A stretch of 64,000 nucleotides of DNA. Origin: Parapristionchus giblindavisi. Its lineage: Eukaryota > Nematoda > Chromadorea > Rhabditida > Diplogasteridae. The position numbers and the translations under genes are program-made. This document shows positions 36,482 to 48,557 of the stretch, one piece after another; position 1 is the stretch's first letter; each line of letters begins with the position of its first letter. Location of the stretch: the NCBI GenBank assembly GCA_943737045.1, contig CALSFV010000052.1, forward strand, positions 186,001 to 250,000. Direction: 5' to 3'. Below the pieces are notes generated by a model. That model was not told the origin of the DNA and searched no databases. It worked only from the letters and a program-made list of their open reading frames with translations.

Positions 36482-36630
36482 TGATTTTGAGCTTTCTATC
36501 AATTGGCATAATTATTGGAAATTCAATAAATACTGTACATGAAAATCAAAGAAGATGAGCATGCGTTACATTTTATCGATTAAAATGACACCGAAAATAC
36601 AATTTAACCGTAATATTGGGCTGGAAATGA

Positions 36631-37367
36631 CTAGGTATTGGTTGGAACCGGCTCTTCCTTCACCGATGTTGGGTCTTCTATAACCGTGATTCGTTTGTTC
36701 TTATCTTTCAATAATTTAAGATCATAACATGTGAGTGCTATAGCAGGAGCAATAAATACAATGAGTAGAGCAGGGTGAATGGGAATTTCGATCTCTTTAA
36801 GAATCGTACAGAAAACTAGCAGCCACATGAGCAAAAATCGATAATCTGAAAGAAATCGATAGTTAATGATTCGATTGATTACAGGAACCCCTGACCCTGT
36901 CTCTTTAGTCTGTCAAATATCAAGGAAATACATATGTGATATGAGGAGACAAGGAGCCTTGAATGCCTTGAATAACGGAATTCACCTTTACCTTTGTAAC
37001 ATTATTAAAATTTAATATTATGGGCACACCCGAACTACTCTTATTCTCTGCTCTGACAAAACTCTCTCGTGGACAAATACAGCTAGAGAGTATTGCCAGA
37101 GAGTTTAGCTCTAGGCATGCATATACAGACCCTGATCGTAGATCATTGGAGAAATCGCTTACATTCGGTAGTTCGTTTCAGTACCGTAATCAGGGTTATG
37201 ATCAATAAAATAAGTCCTACTCCGATGATGATGACCATATGAATGTCCCAATGAAAGGTGTCTTGGGAATGGGACAATTTGAGGTTGACGTATCTCTTGA
37301 CGAGAGCCACAGTGAACATAACGATGCCTGCGATGTACAATTGATAACCACGAGTGAATGAACGCAT
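36631..37367 (-). CDS. Small multi-pass membrane protein, 139 residues
   Basis: Exons 37367-37163 and 36845-36631 on the minus strand (420 nt, phases compatible). The start codon lies one base after a TTTCAG acceptor (CACTTTCAG-A-ATG), suggesting that this is the trans-spliced 5' end. About four hydrophobic segments: YIAGIVMFTVALV, MVIIIGVGLILLIITLI, YRFLLMWLLVFCTIL and ALLIVFIAPAIALTCY; then a polar tail ending KEEPVPTNT. I do not recognise the family. It has the general shape of the nematode four-helix proteins of unknown function. Confidence 0.65.
37015..37115. mobile_element. 115-bp MITE, copy 2, in intron of the membrane protein gene
   Basis: GGGCACACCCGAACTA start, CTCTCTCGTGGACAAATACAG hairpin region, degraded right end. 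Lies within intron 36846-37162. Confidence 0.7.
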
Positions 37368-37436
37368 TCTGAAAGTGAACAGAAATGATACACAAATAGA
37401 ACTATAATATTAGTAATTCATCATTGCTATTTCATC

Positions 37437-37540
37437 AAAGGCACAGACTTTAAAGCTCTCCGCTCATGCCATACTCTCTCGTTTGTTTTGTGTGCGAGAG
37501 AGTATTGCCAATGCGGAGAGTGATAGGGGGTGCCTTTTAA
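37437..37540. mobile_element. 115-bp MITE, copy 3
   Basis: AAAGGCACAGACTTTAAAGC to GGGGGTGCCTTTTAA, just upstream of the membrane protein gene's start; inner ACTCTCTCG / CGAGAGAGT stem. Confidence 0.75.
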
Positions 37541-37697
37541 ATACCAAAGGTCGTTTCAAACAGAAAGAAAAAATGAATGAGCTATAATAATACGATAACA
37601 AAAGGTGGAACACATGAGAGAGTGAATGGCCCTCGTGTTCCTTGTACCCTACTTGGCGTCGGACTACAGTAATCTCGTACACCATGGCCGTATCCAT

Positions 37698-38265
37698 AGC
37701 CGGGTTTACAAAGAACTTCCGATAATGAGTTTACATATTTTTATTTTTTAAATTTATTTTATTTATATTTTATATGAGGTGCGATTTCACAATAATATCT
37801 ACCAAAACAGAAACAAATCACATAATAAAATTGAGCGAACTAGTGGAAGTCGGCGACTTGGACGCTTCGGTTCCTGCTCTGGCTTCAATATATAACCTTA
37901 TCCATGTTGTGCTATAATTAGGCAAAAAAGTTCGACGTTCGAGCATTGTTGATAGTGCGTTTTAAGTGTGGGAAAATAATATTATCGAGAAATTAATTAA
38001 TTTGTGGGCGGAGTCAAGGTGTATCTACTTTAACAAACGAGATATCGAGAGAGCGTATTGTCCATATGGCCCATTATTCCTCCGCGAGACATCGATTCTG
38101 TTAGTCACAGTTGTGTGATAGTTTATCAGTTGATGATTAAACCCCGATCTAATTTGAAACTCTGGCAATGAAAATATCAGAAATTTATTAAATTATTTAT
38201 TCGATGGAGCTCATACAATCAATCAATAAACATCACTTAATAAACATCAATCAATAAATATAAAT
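37698..38265. other. No gene seen
   Basis: AT-rich. A short minus-strand stretch near 37846-37900 (Ser/Thr-rich, ending in stop) could be a terminal exon but has no convincing partner. Confidence 0.4.
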
Positions 38266-38324
38266 CTATGCGGGACTCAAACACCCGAAAACTCTTCTCT
38301 TCTTTCCCTCCGTCAGTTTGTCCA

Positions 38325-39561
38325 TCAAATATGCGGCATAGCACGCTTCTCGCCTGATTCTATCCGCAGGGGAACTGATAATAGGAAGAATATTATGCGG
38401 TGTTACATTTTCAAAAAGTGCGCACGTTTGAAAATGTAACACCGCCTTAGGGATAAAACACACATAAAAATGAAGTGTTAATGTGAACACCTATAGGGGT
38501 TCCGAGTGACTTTGTCATACCAATGTGTTCTAATTAACAGCTTTTTCCAAAAAGGTGCAAACTGGAACACATGGGTGTGTTTCAAAAGAACAATTTGATG
38601 TGTTCAATAGAGCTTTTTTTGCATTTTTTTGCAATATTTCTGAGCGTAATGTTGGATCAGAGAGATACCTTTTCCACATTTCATGAGCAGCCTGAGTCCT
38701 GCAATAATACTTATCTTACATAGGGTGTTTTTAAATGCACACACACCACGAGACAATTTTACTCTCCGCTCTGGCAACATTCTCTCGTAAACAAACAAAG
38801 CGAGAGCGATCATTGCCAGAGCGGAGTGTATCACATTTGCTTGGAAGATGTATCTAATGTAACAAATGATATTTTACTGCTCTCTGCTAACAATTGAAAA
38901 TTGTGCATTGAAGTTATGGATGAAAATGGAAGCAAAGATGAAAACCTCCATTTCTCCGGGAAGGTGGCAGCGATTTTGTCGATGCAAAGTGATCGAAGAG
39001 TCGGAATAAATCTCGAATCCTTTAAAGGAACATTGCAAATTATACACACTTGTTCTTAGAAAAAGAGAATGATATTGCTTGATAAGAATCCGTATGCATG
39101 GAGGTTGACAAACGGTTTCTCGGCAAATGCGACGTCACCAACGTAGGGCAAGGATCTCTGGTAAACGGCCTACACATGTTTCAAACCAGCTAGGTTTTAT
39201 TGAATTACTTTAAGTATTCACCTCAGTTAGGTAGAGTCTGCAAACACTGTCCAAGTGCCCAACAAACTTCTGCCTCAATGAGTCTGAAAGTAGATTTGTT
39301 TATCCTTTTTAAAATTTTTTTGTGATCGGCATTACGATTACTCGCGTACTAATCAAATAACAGTAAATAACAACACATACACAGTAGTTCTCTACAAGTT
39401 AGGTAGAGCGAGCCATCGGATTCATCGTATGCGAGCATGTTCAATATCCAGATCTTATCGACCGTTGGAAGACTAAAAATATTGATTGATTGATTGATTG
39501 ATTATTGATTGATTGATTGATTATTGATTGATTGATTGATTATTGATTGATTATTGATTGA

Positions 39562-39597
<36 letters not shown>

Positions 39598-42500
39598 TAT
39601 TGATTGATTGATTATTGATTGATTATTGATTGATTGATTGATTATTGATTGATTGATTGATTGATTGATTATGGATTGATTATGGATTGATTGATTATTG
39701 ATTTATTGATTTTTCTAACCGATGCCCTAGAAATGATACCGGAGGGATAGAAGGATCACGAATATTAACAACCTTAAAAAGTAATATTATTTAAAAATTA
39801 AAGTTTGATTTATCGACTTACTTGTGAGATAAGATCAGTTTTCGTGTCGAGAATCCAAATGATATCTCTGCCTTCTAGCATGAGAATTTTGTCTTTGTCG
39901 GGCATTGAAACGAATTCGAAAACACGTATGAGCGATCCTTCGGAAGGGAACGGAATAGCTCGAGACTCACTGAGAAAAGAATCTGTCTGTTCATATTATT
40001 AAAGTTTTAGTGCAATTTTGTAAACATTTAGTATTCCGAGCGATAAATTTGGTCTAGATCGTTTTGCTAAAAAACGCATGAGCTAATTTGAAGCTCTTCG
40101 ATCTGGCCACGGTTTTTTCGCAGACAAAGGCAGGGAGTGCGGCCAGAGCGGATGGTGTCAAATTCGCCCGTGGTATGCCCTTAACGGAGTACCTCATCGA
40201 AATGCTCATGAGTGCCGTATCTCGATATCCACCATTGGTGATGCAATATAATCGGTTTTTGAGAAATAATCCATTGAGAAGATTGAGAGACGATGAGAAA
40301 TTGAATTCAGTGAATGGAGGATGCTCTGAAATGGAAAAAAATCATGTACGAAATATGTTGGAAAAAACATACGAAATGTGCGAAATGATAACATTGTATA
40401 ATTTGCTAACAGGTTTCCAAGACTGTTAAAATGTGAGGCTATACCTCGAAAACGGGCGTAATTTTGAGTAATTTTGATTGACCAAGCTCACCTGAGGAAT
40501 CATTGCGCCAGTGGTCGAGCAACTGCAAAGCGTTGTATATTTGAAAAGTGTAATTGAAACCGTTCCTGAAAAAAACATGATTGATATACTTATAAGTATT
40601 CGTGCAACCATAGGGGAATTGAAATTTTGCGTAAATCATGGCGAATTATAACACTTGACATTAAAGCAAGCATAATCGATTTTTAATGAAAGTGATTTTT
40701 GTGAGGACATACAGTGCCGAAACAAAGATTATTTGCCAGAACTGTACTTTTCTTTCAGTGCGAAACCTTCGTCGGTCGGATACACAAAAGGATAGGATGC
40801 TGTACGGGCTTCCATAACATCCCTCATCGTGAAGCGAACTTGAATAAATGATGCATCGCCCATAGATGTCACTTCCAGTAATCTGAAATTATGCTCAATG
40901 GGCTCAGGAAATATTGCAATAAATTGCTCCGCATAGGGGAAAAAATAAAGAAAAATCTGTCGTAAAAATAAGTAAGAGACGGTAAATTTCATGATATAGA
41001 GTCAGTGCTGTGGCGAAAAGTTCGGCAATTGGATTCGAAAAAAATTTAAATTTTTTAAACAACGAACATGCGCCTGATAGGCCTCAGTCTTACCGCTCAT
41101 GTTGGATGTATCCTGTTGCTTTTCATTTGTCTCTTGACTGTGAAAGACGCTTTGCAAAGCATTGGCTAGCCTACATCTTCAATTTCAATACATCTTCTTT
41201 TTTCAACAAAAAATATACTACGTGTTGTGGATAATTCTCAAGAATTTATAATTCCCAAAGGATAGTCTACTTTATGGCTAGGTTATTGTTGGCAGTGTTC
41301 GTGAAAACAATGATGTATACTGTAGTTGGTCCAGCTCTGATGGCGAAGTGAATCTGAAAACACTTTTTATCAAAGGAAAACTTGCAGTGCTAATTTTAAT
41401 ATTTTTGCGCGTTTTTTTCAATTAATTTCGGGGTTAATCGTGATTTCTAAAATGAAAAAAAAAGGTACATCATTGAAAAAAGCAAAAATAAATAAATTAC
41501 TGTTGTAGCATCTTCTGGCAATGGGTGCTGGGCAATTTCGATTCGATGAAGCGTGCTGAAAGAAGTTATGATATCATTTGAGGCTGAATGAAATTCTAAT
41601 TTATCAGTGGTCGCTTCATAATGTCTCATTGGCAGAAATATAATGAAGAAATAATGTGAAGTGACGAAGTGATATGATGTTACTACTCAACAAAATCTTC
41701 AAAAGCATACGAATAGTTTCAACTCTGCTGGACTTTATTAATGTGCAAGTGCACGAAACGATACAAACAACGATATGGAGCGAAACGAGTTCAAAATGTT
41801 TCGATGATGTTTGTTCTAATGGTGGCTCACGCAAGATCAACTACAAAGGCACTAGGTCGGATGAGAACCTATGAATGACTGGATGAAAACAGTTTGCATA
41901 TGAAAGACAAGCACTAATGAATAAACAAAGTATGCAAATGGTTATCATCCAGTCCGTTCTTATTCATCGGTACCGGTACCGGTCCTCATCAGACCTCTCC
42001 AAACTATTCACCTGAACACGTGCAGTTTGTGATGATCGCAGAATCCCAAAAGAACATGTTCATTCGGCGTTGAGCAAAACATAAAGTAACTTTTCATAGG
42101 GCCTTCATTCTGTAAGCGAAATTATTGATTTAATAGGAAATTCATAGATTATTTTTAGAGCTAATTAGGTGAGCAGGAGCAGGCTGACCTCTCTTGAGCA
42201 GCAGCCTTTCTTGGCCCGAGTTAGAGGAAGGACATGTCTTCTGAGGTTCACGTAGGCGGCCTCTTGCTGAATATAATTTTTAGGTCAAGTAAATTATTAT
42301 TTACATATTTACGTGCTACTATTGGTTTACATGAAGCGTAAATAACATCAAGGTATTTTGGGGCCCAGCCCTGGCAATGCTATCTCGTAGACAAAGAACG
42401 CGAGAGAGCATTGTCAGAAAAATTTAGTGTGATGTGCTTTTAAAGATCAGACCTCAAGGAATTTTGAGGCACTCAACACTGACAAAATTCTCTTGTACAC

Positions 42501-42654
42501 AAAGAAAATGTGGGCAGAGTGTAGAGCCAGAATAGAAATATAATTAAATAAAGATATTTAAAAAACAAACAAAAACTACCTCAGCATTCAAAAGCTCGAG
42601 TTCCTCGTCTTCCATGAATGGTTTGGTAAACCAAGGAAACGCTGTCGCAATGAT
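38325..42654 (-). CDS. Multi-exon gene of unknown function; probable frameshift in one exon
   Basis: Minus-strand exons chained by phase: 42654-42580, 42266-42189, 42109-42012, 41555-41501, 41353-41271, 41170-41094, 41007-40748, 40565-40492, 40325-40193, 39969-39822, 39453-39396, 39283-39222, 39169-39139, 39054-38878, 38698-38669, 38374-38325. The 5' end before 42654 was not found. All junctions agree in phase except that exon 41007-40748 is one base out: two frames join at a T6C4 run near 40937 (LLIFTTDFSLFF then PYAEQFIAIF), which is either a sequencing error or a real lesion. Typical segments: FPWFTKPFMEDEELELL, HVLLGFCDHHKLHVF, EGRDIIWILDTKTDL, IPTLRSLCIDKIAATF. The T-L-x3-C-x3-I pattern near the end resembles an elongin BC box, and the middle has a beta-propeller look, but both are guesses. 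Acceptors of the 39453 and 39054 exons are weak. Confidence 0.5.
38398..38446. repeat. Perfect 19-bp stem hairpin
   Basis: GCGGTGTTACATTTTCAAA pairs with TTTGAAAATGTAACACCGC around an 11-base loop. It lies in the last intron of the unknown gene. Confidence 0.85.
38740..38832. mobile_element. 115-bp MITE, copy 4, intronic
   Basis: TCTCCGCTCTGGCAACATTC...CATTGCCAGAGCGGAG stem, degraded termini. Confidence 0.7.
39481..39705. repeat. TGAT-based microsatellite, about 225 bp
   Basis: Runs of (TTGA) with periodic TTATTGA variants, in an intron of the unknown gene. Confidence 0.9.
40083..40190. mobile_element. 115-bp MITE, copy 5, beside a splice donor
   Basis: GAGCTAATTTGAAGCTC start, GGCCACGG / GCGGCCAGAGCGG stem, GGTATGCCCTTAA end. 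It lies directly after the donor of exon 40325-40193 and accounts for the first part of a spurious plus-strand reading frame. Confidence 0.75.
42350..42442. mobile_element. 115-bp MITE, copy 6
   Basis: GGCAATGCTATCTCGTAGAC hairpin start, GAGAGAGCATTGTC stem, TGTGCTTTTAA end. A further degraded partial copy follows at about 42470-42510. Confidence 0.7.
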
Positions 42655-42844
42655 CTAAAAGTGATGCAAGTGATAAGATAACGTGGCATGACTCACTCAT
42701 GGTGTTATCAATGCTTGAATCACGTCCTGTCATGATATCGGTTCATAAACTCCTTCAAGGATCATTGCAGATCGCACAGATTTAACAACAGGTTCTTGTT
42801 CTTCAATCTTTATTAATTGCGATTTAAAGGAGATATAGATAAAT

Positions 42845-43110
42845 TATTGTACGTATGAAATTTACTTGCATAAGAAAATGCGAAATCTGTGATAAAAATC
42901 AAGACAATGGACGTAAAAATGCAATACTCGGAACTCTTCTTCTCGTCTCCATCTCGATTTCCACTCCACTAACTCACACCTGATCTTCGCCGCACTGACA
43001 ATGAGTTGGTGACAATGATTTATAAGACAGTGTTCATGTTTCTGAACGATGCAAAGAAGAAAGAAATATTGTGGGTGCTGTCGTACAAATAATTCAAGTG
43101 ATTTTTATAT
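42845..43110. repeat. Remnant of the inverted gene-pair unit (intergenic part)
   Basis: Diverged copy of 12300-12560: ACTTGCATAAGAAAATG, a CTCCACTAACTCACACC / CTTCGCCGCA stretch and AATTCAAGTGATTTTTATA in the same order. No secreted-gene exon remains beside it. Confidence 0.65.
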
Positions 43111-43739
43111 TGTCAATTATCTTCTATTTTTTAAAAAATAGAATGACATTAGCTTGAAATAATATTTTTATTTCGAATCGCCCTATTATCTCGATAGATT
43201 TTATTGAATTTTTAACGTTATGCGAGTTTTTCCGGACATTATCACCCTCAATATCTTCCAAATCCCTTAAACGAATACCACGAAACTCATTTCAAACTCT
43301 CCGCTTAAATACATCTCTCTTATTTTCTTCACTCCCAAAAGTGTGTGGTACTTTTGGGTGATTAACAATATCGTGCGGCATTTCTGTTTCATTTCGTTCA
43401 TTTATAACACATTTACCAAGAGTTCGTTTGGTTGAGGGCTCTGGTATGCATGCTCCAATTCTTGCTGTTGGCTTCGCTTAGAAAGTTAGCTCCAACTGAT
43501 TTACGAAAGAGGCCGCTCCATCTTGTCGGGGGTTATTCTTTTCCATTCCTATGAAGAGGACTATTTCTACGGAGATAAAAAAGCGTTAAAACACCACCAC
43601 ATCAGCTTTAGTACACTTTATAGATGTTTTTTTTCAACAGTACTTTAATTTTTAAATGTGTTTGAAATGAAATGAAAGTTGAATTTAACACTTTTTTTCT
43701 CTGTGTGATGCGTCTACAATAGAAATAGTATATCGATGG
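43111..43739. other. No gene seen
   Basis: AT-rich; AACACTTTTTTTCTCTGTGTG near 43690 resembles the end of the 134-bp hairpin MITE. Confidence 0.4.
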
Positions 43740-43962
43740 AGGTTTTGTACACACAGTTTGGTCTTCTTGCTCGTTGTATCAGATTATTCGGAGATCGATG
43801 GTTTTGGAATTTTTTTTTTTGATCATTCAAGAACCGCGAAATTGTAACCCTCAGATTAAAACTTTTATTTTATAACCGTCTATTTGAATACCGATGAATG
43901 AGCAAAATTGATTTGTGCCCTTTTGTTATGTAATCTACGCGAAGGAAACGAGCATCCGTAAA

Positions 43963-44652
43963 CGACTTTTTGCACCCCGACGATTTAGAACCGTCAATCG
44001 CGAACTGATTATTCTGGAAACGACTTTTTACACCCCGACGATTTAGAACCGTCAATCGCGAACTGATTATTCTGGAAACGACTTTTTACACCCCGACGAT
44101 TTAGAACCGTCAATCGCGAACTGATTATTCTGGAAACTACTTTTTGCACCCCGACGATTTAGAACCGTCGATCGCGAACTGATTATTCTGGAAACGACTT
44201 TTTACACCCCAACGATTTAGAACCGTCGATCGCGAACTGATTATTCTGGAAACGAATTTTTGCACCCCGACGATTTAGAACCGTCAATCGCGAACTGATT
44301 ATTCTGGAAACGACTTTTTACACCCCGACGATTTAGAACCGTCAATCGCGAACTGATTATTCTGGAAACGAATTTTTACACCCCGACGATTTAGAACCGT
44401 CGATCGCGAACTGATTATTCTAAAAAAGAATTTTTGCACCCCGACGATTTAGAACCGTCAATCGCGAACTGATTATTCTGGAAACGACTTTTTGCACCCC
44501 GACGATTTAGAACCGTCAATCGCGAACTGATTATTCTGGAAACGAATTTTTACACCCCGACGATTTAGAACCGTCAATCGCGAACTGATTATTATGGAAA
44601 CGACTTTTTACACCCCGACGATTTAGAACCGTCGATCGCGAACTGATTTTTT
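43963..44652. repeat. 58-bp satellite array, left (about 12 copies)
   Basis: Monomer contains CACCCCGACGATTTAGAACC and TCGCGAACTGATTATTCTGG; spacing is exactly 58 bp with few substitutions. Confidence 0.95.
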
Positions 44653-44689
44653 TGGAACTATTACTATGCGGAAGGCAACGGTTCCCACC

Positions 44690-45260
44690 ACGTGTGCCAT
44701 ATCACTATGAGTTATTGTGAACTACCGTAACCTACCGTAACCCGGTTCGGTAGGTCAGATCAAGTGCGATGGGTCAGATTTCAATAAAACTTGTCGGAAT
44801 AACCACCACGTGTGCCATATCACTATGAGTTATTGTGAACTACCGTAATCTACCGTAACCCGGTTCGGTAGGTCAGATCAAGTGCGATGGGTCAGATTTC
44901 AATAAAACTTGTCGGAATAACCACCACGTGTGCAATATCACTATGAGTTATTGTGAACTACCGTAATCTACCGTAACCCGGTTCGGTAGGTCAGATCAAG
45001 TGCGATGGGTCAGATTTCAATAAAACTTGTCGGAATAACCACCACGTGTGCGATATCACTATGAGTTATTGTGAACTACCGTAATCTACCGTAACCCGGT
45101 TCGGTAGGTCAGATCAAGTGCGATGGGTCAGATTTCAACAAAATTTGTCGGAATAACCACCACGTGTGCGATATCACTATGAGTTATTGTGAACTACCGT
45201 AATCTACCGTAACCCGGTTTGATAGGTCAGATCAAGTGCGATTGGTCAGATTTCACTAAA
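44690..45260. repeat. 120-bp satellite, left (about 4.7 copies)
   Basis: Period 119-120 bp; each copy has CCACCACGTGTG, GAACTACCGTAATCTACCGT and AACCCGGTTCGGTAGGTCAG. Partial inverted copies, three and more diverged, are at about 45460-45795. Confidence 0.93.
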
Positions 45261-45827
45261 ATGGGTCGGACACTAAATTGTGCGTCAGATTTGAGCAGCA
45301 GGGTGTGCGGGAAAGGGGTTTAAAAAATCAACAAAAAAAATTATTTGAAAAAAAAATCTTTTGGTCATTGTAATTTTTTATTGAAATATTTTTTTAAATT
45401 CTGTGTTTTTTTAAATTTCATAACGGCAATTTCGACAATATTCAGTGAATCCTGACACGTCGCACTTCATCTGACCCACCGAACCGGGTTACGGTAGATT
45501 CCGGGTTCACAATAGCTAATTAATCATGTCAAGCACAAGTATTGGCTATTCCGACAATTTTTATTTAAATCTGACCCATACCACTTTGACTCACCTGACT
45601 CATCGGACCGGGTTACGGTAGATTACGGTAGTTTACAATAGCTAATAATGATATCGCACATGTAGTAGCCATTCCGACAAGTTTTAGTAAAATCTGACCC
45701 ATCGCACTTGATTTGACCCACCGAACCGGGTTACGGTAGATTACGGTAGTTCACAATAACTCATAGTGATATGTCACACGTGGTGGGAACCGTTGCCTTC
45801 CGCATGGTAATAGTTCCAAAAAAATCA

Positions 45828-47850
45828 GTTTGCGATCGACGGTTATAAATCGTCGGGGTGTAAAAAGTCGTTTCCACAATAATCAGTTCGCGATTGACGG
45901 TTCTAAATCGTCGGGGTGTAAAAAGTCGTTTCCATAATAATCAGTTCGCGATTGACGGTTCTAAATCGTCGGGGTGTAAAAAGTCGTTTCCAGAATAATC
46001 AGTTCGCGATCGACGGTTCTAAATCGTCGGGGTGTAAAAAGTCGTTTCCAGAATAATCAGTTCGCGATCGACGGTTCTAAATCGTCGGGGTGTAAAAAGT
46101 CGTTTCCATAATAATCAGTTCGCGATTGACGGTTCTAAATCGTCGGGGTGTAAAAAGTCGTTTCCATAATAATCAGTTCGCGATCGACGGTTCTAAATCG
46201 TCGGGGTGTAAAAAGTCGTTTCCAGAATAATCAGTTCGCGATCGACGGTTCTAAATCGTCGGGGTGTAAAAAGTCGTTTCCAGAATAATCAGTTCGCGAT
46301 CGACGGTTCTAAATCGTCGGGGTGTAAAAAGTCGTTTCCATAATAATCAGTTCGCGATTGACGGTTCTAAATCGTCGGGGTGTAAAAAGTCGTTTCCAGA
46401 ATAATCAGTTCGCGATCGACGGTTCTAAATCGTCGGGGTGTAAAAAGTCGTTTCCACAATAATCAGTTCGCGATTGACGGTTCTAAATCGTCGGGGTGTA
46501 AAAAGTCGTTTCCATAATAATCAGTTCGCGATTGACGGTTCTAAATCGTCGGGGTGTAAAAAGTCGTTTCCAGAATAATCAGTTCGCGATCGACGGTTCT
46601 AAATCGTCGGGGTGTAAAAAGTCGTTTCCAGAATAATCAGTTCGCGATCGACGGTTCTAAATCGTCGGGGTGTAAAAAGTCGTTTCCATAATAATCAGTT
46701 CGCGATTGACGGTTCTAAATCGTCGGGGTGTAAAAAGTCGTTTCCAGAATAATCAGTTCGCGATCGACGGTTCTAAATCGTCGGGGTGTAAAAAGTCGTT
46801 TCCAGAATAATCAGTTCGCGATCGACGGTTCTAAATCGTCGGGGTGTAAAAAGTCGTTTCCAGAATAATCAGTTCGCGATTGACGGTTCTAAATCGTCGG
46901 GGTGCAAAAAGTCGTTTCCAGAATAATCAGTTCGCGATCGACGGTTCTAAATCGTCGGGGTGCAAAAAGTCGTTTCCAGAATAATCAGTTCGCGATTGAC
47001 GGTTCTAAATCGTCGGGGTGTAAAAAGTCGTTTCCACAATAATCAGTTCGCGATTGACGGTTCTAAATCGTCGGGGTGTAAAAAGTCGTTTCCATAATAA
47101 TCAGTTCGCGATTGACGGTTCTAAATCGTCGGGGTGTAAAAAGTCGTTTCCAGAATAATCAGTTCGCGATCGACGGTTCTAAATCGTCGGGGTGTAAAAA
47201 GTCGTTTCCAGAATAATCAGTTCGCGATCGACGGTTCTAAATCGTCGGGGTGTAAAAAGTCGTTTCCATAATAATCAGTTCGCGATTGACGGTTCTAAAT
47301 CGTCGGGGTGTAAAAAGTCGTTTCCAGAATAATCAGTTCGCGATCGACGGTTCTAAATCGTCGGGGTGTAAAAAGTCGTTTCCAGAATAATCAGTTCGCG
47401 ATCGACGGTTCTAAATCGTCGGGGTGTAAAAAGTCGTTTCCAGAATAATCAGTTCGCGATTGACGGTTCTAAATCGTCGGGGTGCAAAAAGTCGTTTCCA
47501 GAATAATCAGTTCGCGATCGACGGTTCTAAATCGTCGGGGTGCAAAAAGTCGTTTCCAGAATAATCAGTTCGCGATTGACGGTTCTAAATCGTCGGGGTG
47601 CAAAAAGTCGTTTCCAGAATAATCAGTTCGCGATCGACGGTTCTAAATCGTCGGGGTGTAAAAATTCGTTTCCAGAATAATCAGTTCGCGATTGACGGTT
47701 CTAAATCGTCGGGGTGCAAAAAGTCGTTTCCAGAATAATCAGTTCGCGATCGACGGTTCTAAATCGTCGGGGTGTCAAAAGTCGTTTCCAGAATAATCAG
47801 TTCGCGATCGACAGTTCTAAATCGTCGGGGGTGTAAAAAGTTGTTTCTAT
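45828..47850. repeat. 58-bp satellite array, right, inverted (about 35 copies) with 580-bp higher-order repeat
   Basis: Same monomer as the left array in opposite orientation. A variant base in the TTTCCAxAATAATCAG word follows an order that repeats every ten monomers: the C variant stands at 45874, 46454 and 47034, exactly 580 bp apart, with T and G variants in the same succession between them for most positions. Confidence 0.93.
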
Positions 47851-48030
47851 AGGATTCAAGATGATATTATCTATTCTCTAATTTCCATAATTAAGATTCT
47901 ATATGAATTGATGCTAATTTGTCGATGTCATTATGACGGTTATAAAATAAATTTTCCAGAATCATTTCAACTTTATCGTAGTTTCCTAAATTATGATTCC
48001 AAAACCATCGATCTCCGATTATTCTCAATT

Positions 48031-48557
48031 TTTTCTCACACACTGTTCCTCATATCTCTTTTTGCTACCCAAGTTGTGGCAGCGCATTTTTTGCAAATCA
48101 TCACGATATTATTTAATTGTTCGCTATTTCTAGCTATCTTTGTAACGCATACATTTATTATTATATGTGCAAATCATTCTTATTGTAAAGCAATAATATT
48201 TGGAACAATAAAACATATTTATACACCGGTAATATATATTTAAAATAATTAATAATGGAAAGTCATTCTAGGGCACGCAATATCGATACTCCCAAGCTCG
48301 CTATCAGAACAAATCGAACAAAGGGAAGAATCATTTTGATTAGGATATCGAGATATGGAATTGTTAGTATGAAGCTGCTAAGAGAGATGATCAGTGCGCA
48401 CATCTTATCTGAAAAGAGAAATATTTATTTATTTATTTATTTTTATTTATCGTACACCGCAAGGGTGTTTCATCAAGTACAAAATGTTCAAAATATGAAC
48501 GCCATAGTAACCGAATATTAAATATTAAATATATTATAGCATATATTATAGCATATG
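48031..48557. other. No convincing gene
   Basis: Two plus-strand frames (47908-48243, 48255-48521) have no splice context, family resemblance or codon pattern I trust. The region is AT-rich. Confidence 0.4.

Larger units (their letters stand above)
43770..48030. mobile_element. Satellite-built foldback FB7, about 4.3 kb
   Basis: Outer arms: ATTCGGAGATCGATGGTTTT near 43785 is mirrored by AAAACCATCGATCTCCGATT near 48000. Inside, a 58-bp satellite runs in one orientation on the left and the other on the right, and within that a 120-bp satellite does the same, around a centre near 45,350. The right satellite arm is three times longer than the left. There is no transposase; the 111-codon frame at 47908 is hydrophobic but starts in arm sequence and is not convincing. 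Confidence 0.82.

Noticed and set aside
40088..40429. A plus-strand gene of 113 codons
   Set aside because: Its first third is a MITE copy and the rest is antisense to an exon of the minus-strand gene with consistent splice phases.
45828..47850. CRISPR array
   Set aside because: The 58-bp units are contiguous near-identical monomers with no variable spacers, and the genome is eukaryotic.
47908..48243. A 111-residue membrane protein
   Set aside because: Hydrophobic, but it begins in foldback arm sequence, has no acceptor near the start and no family resemblance.
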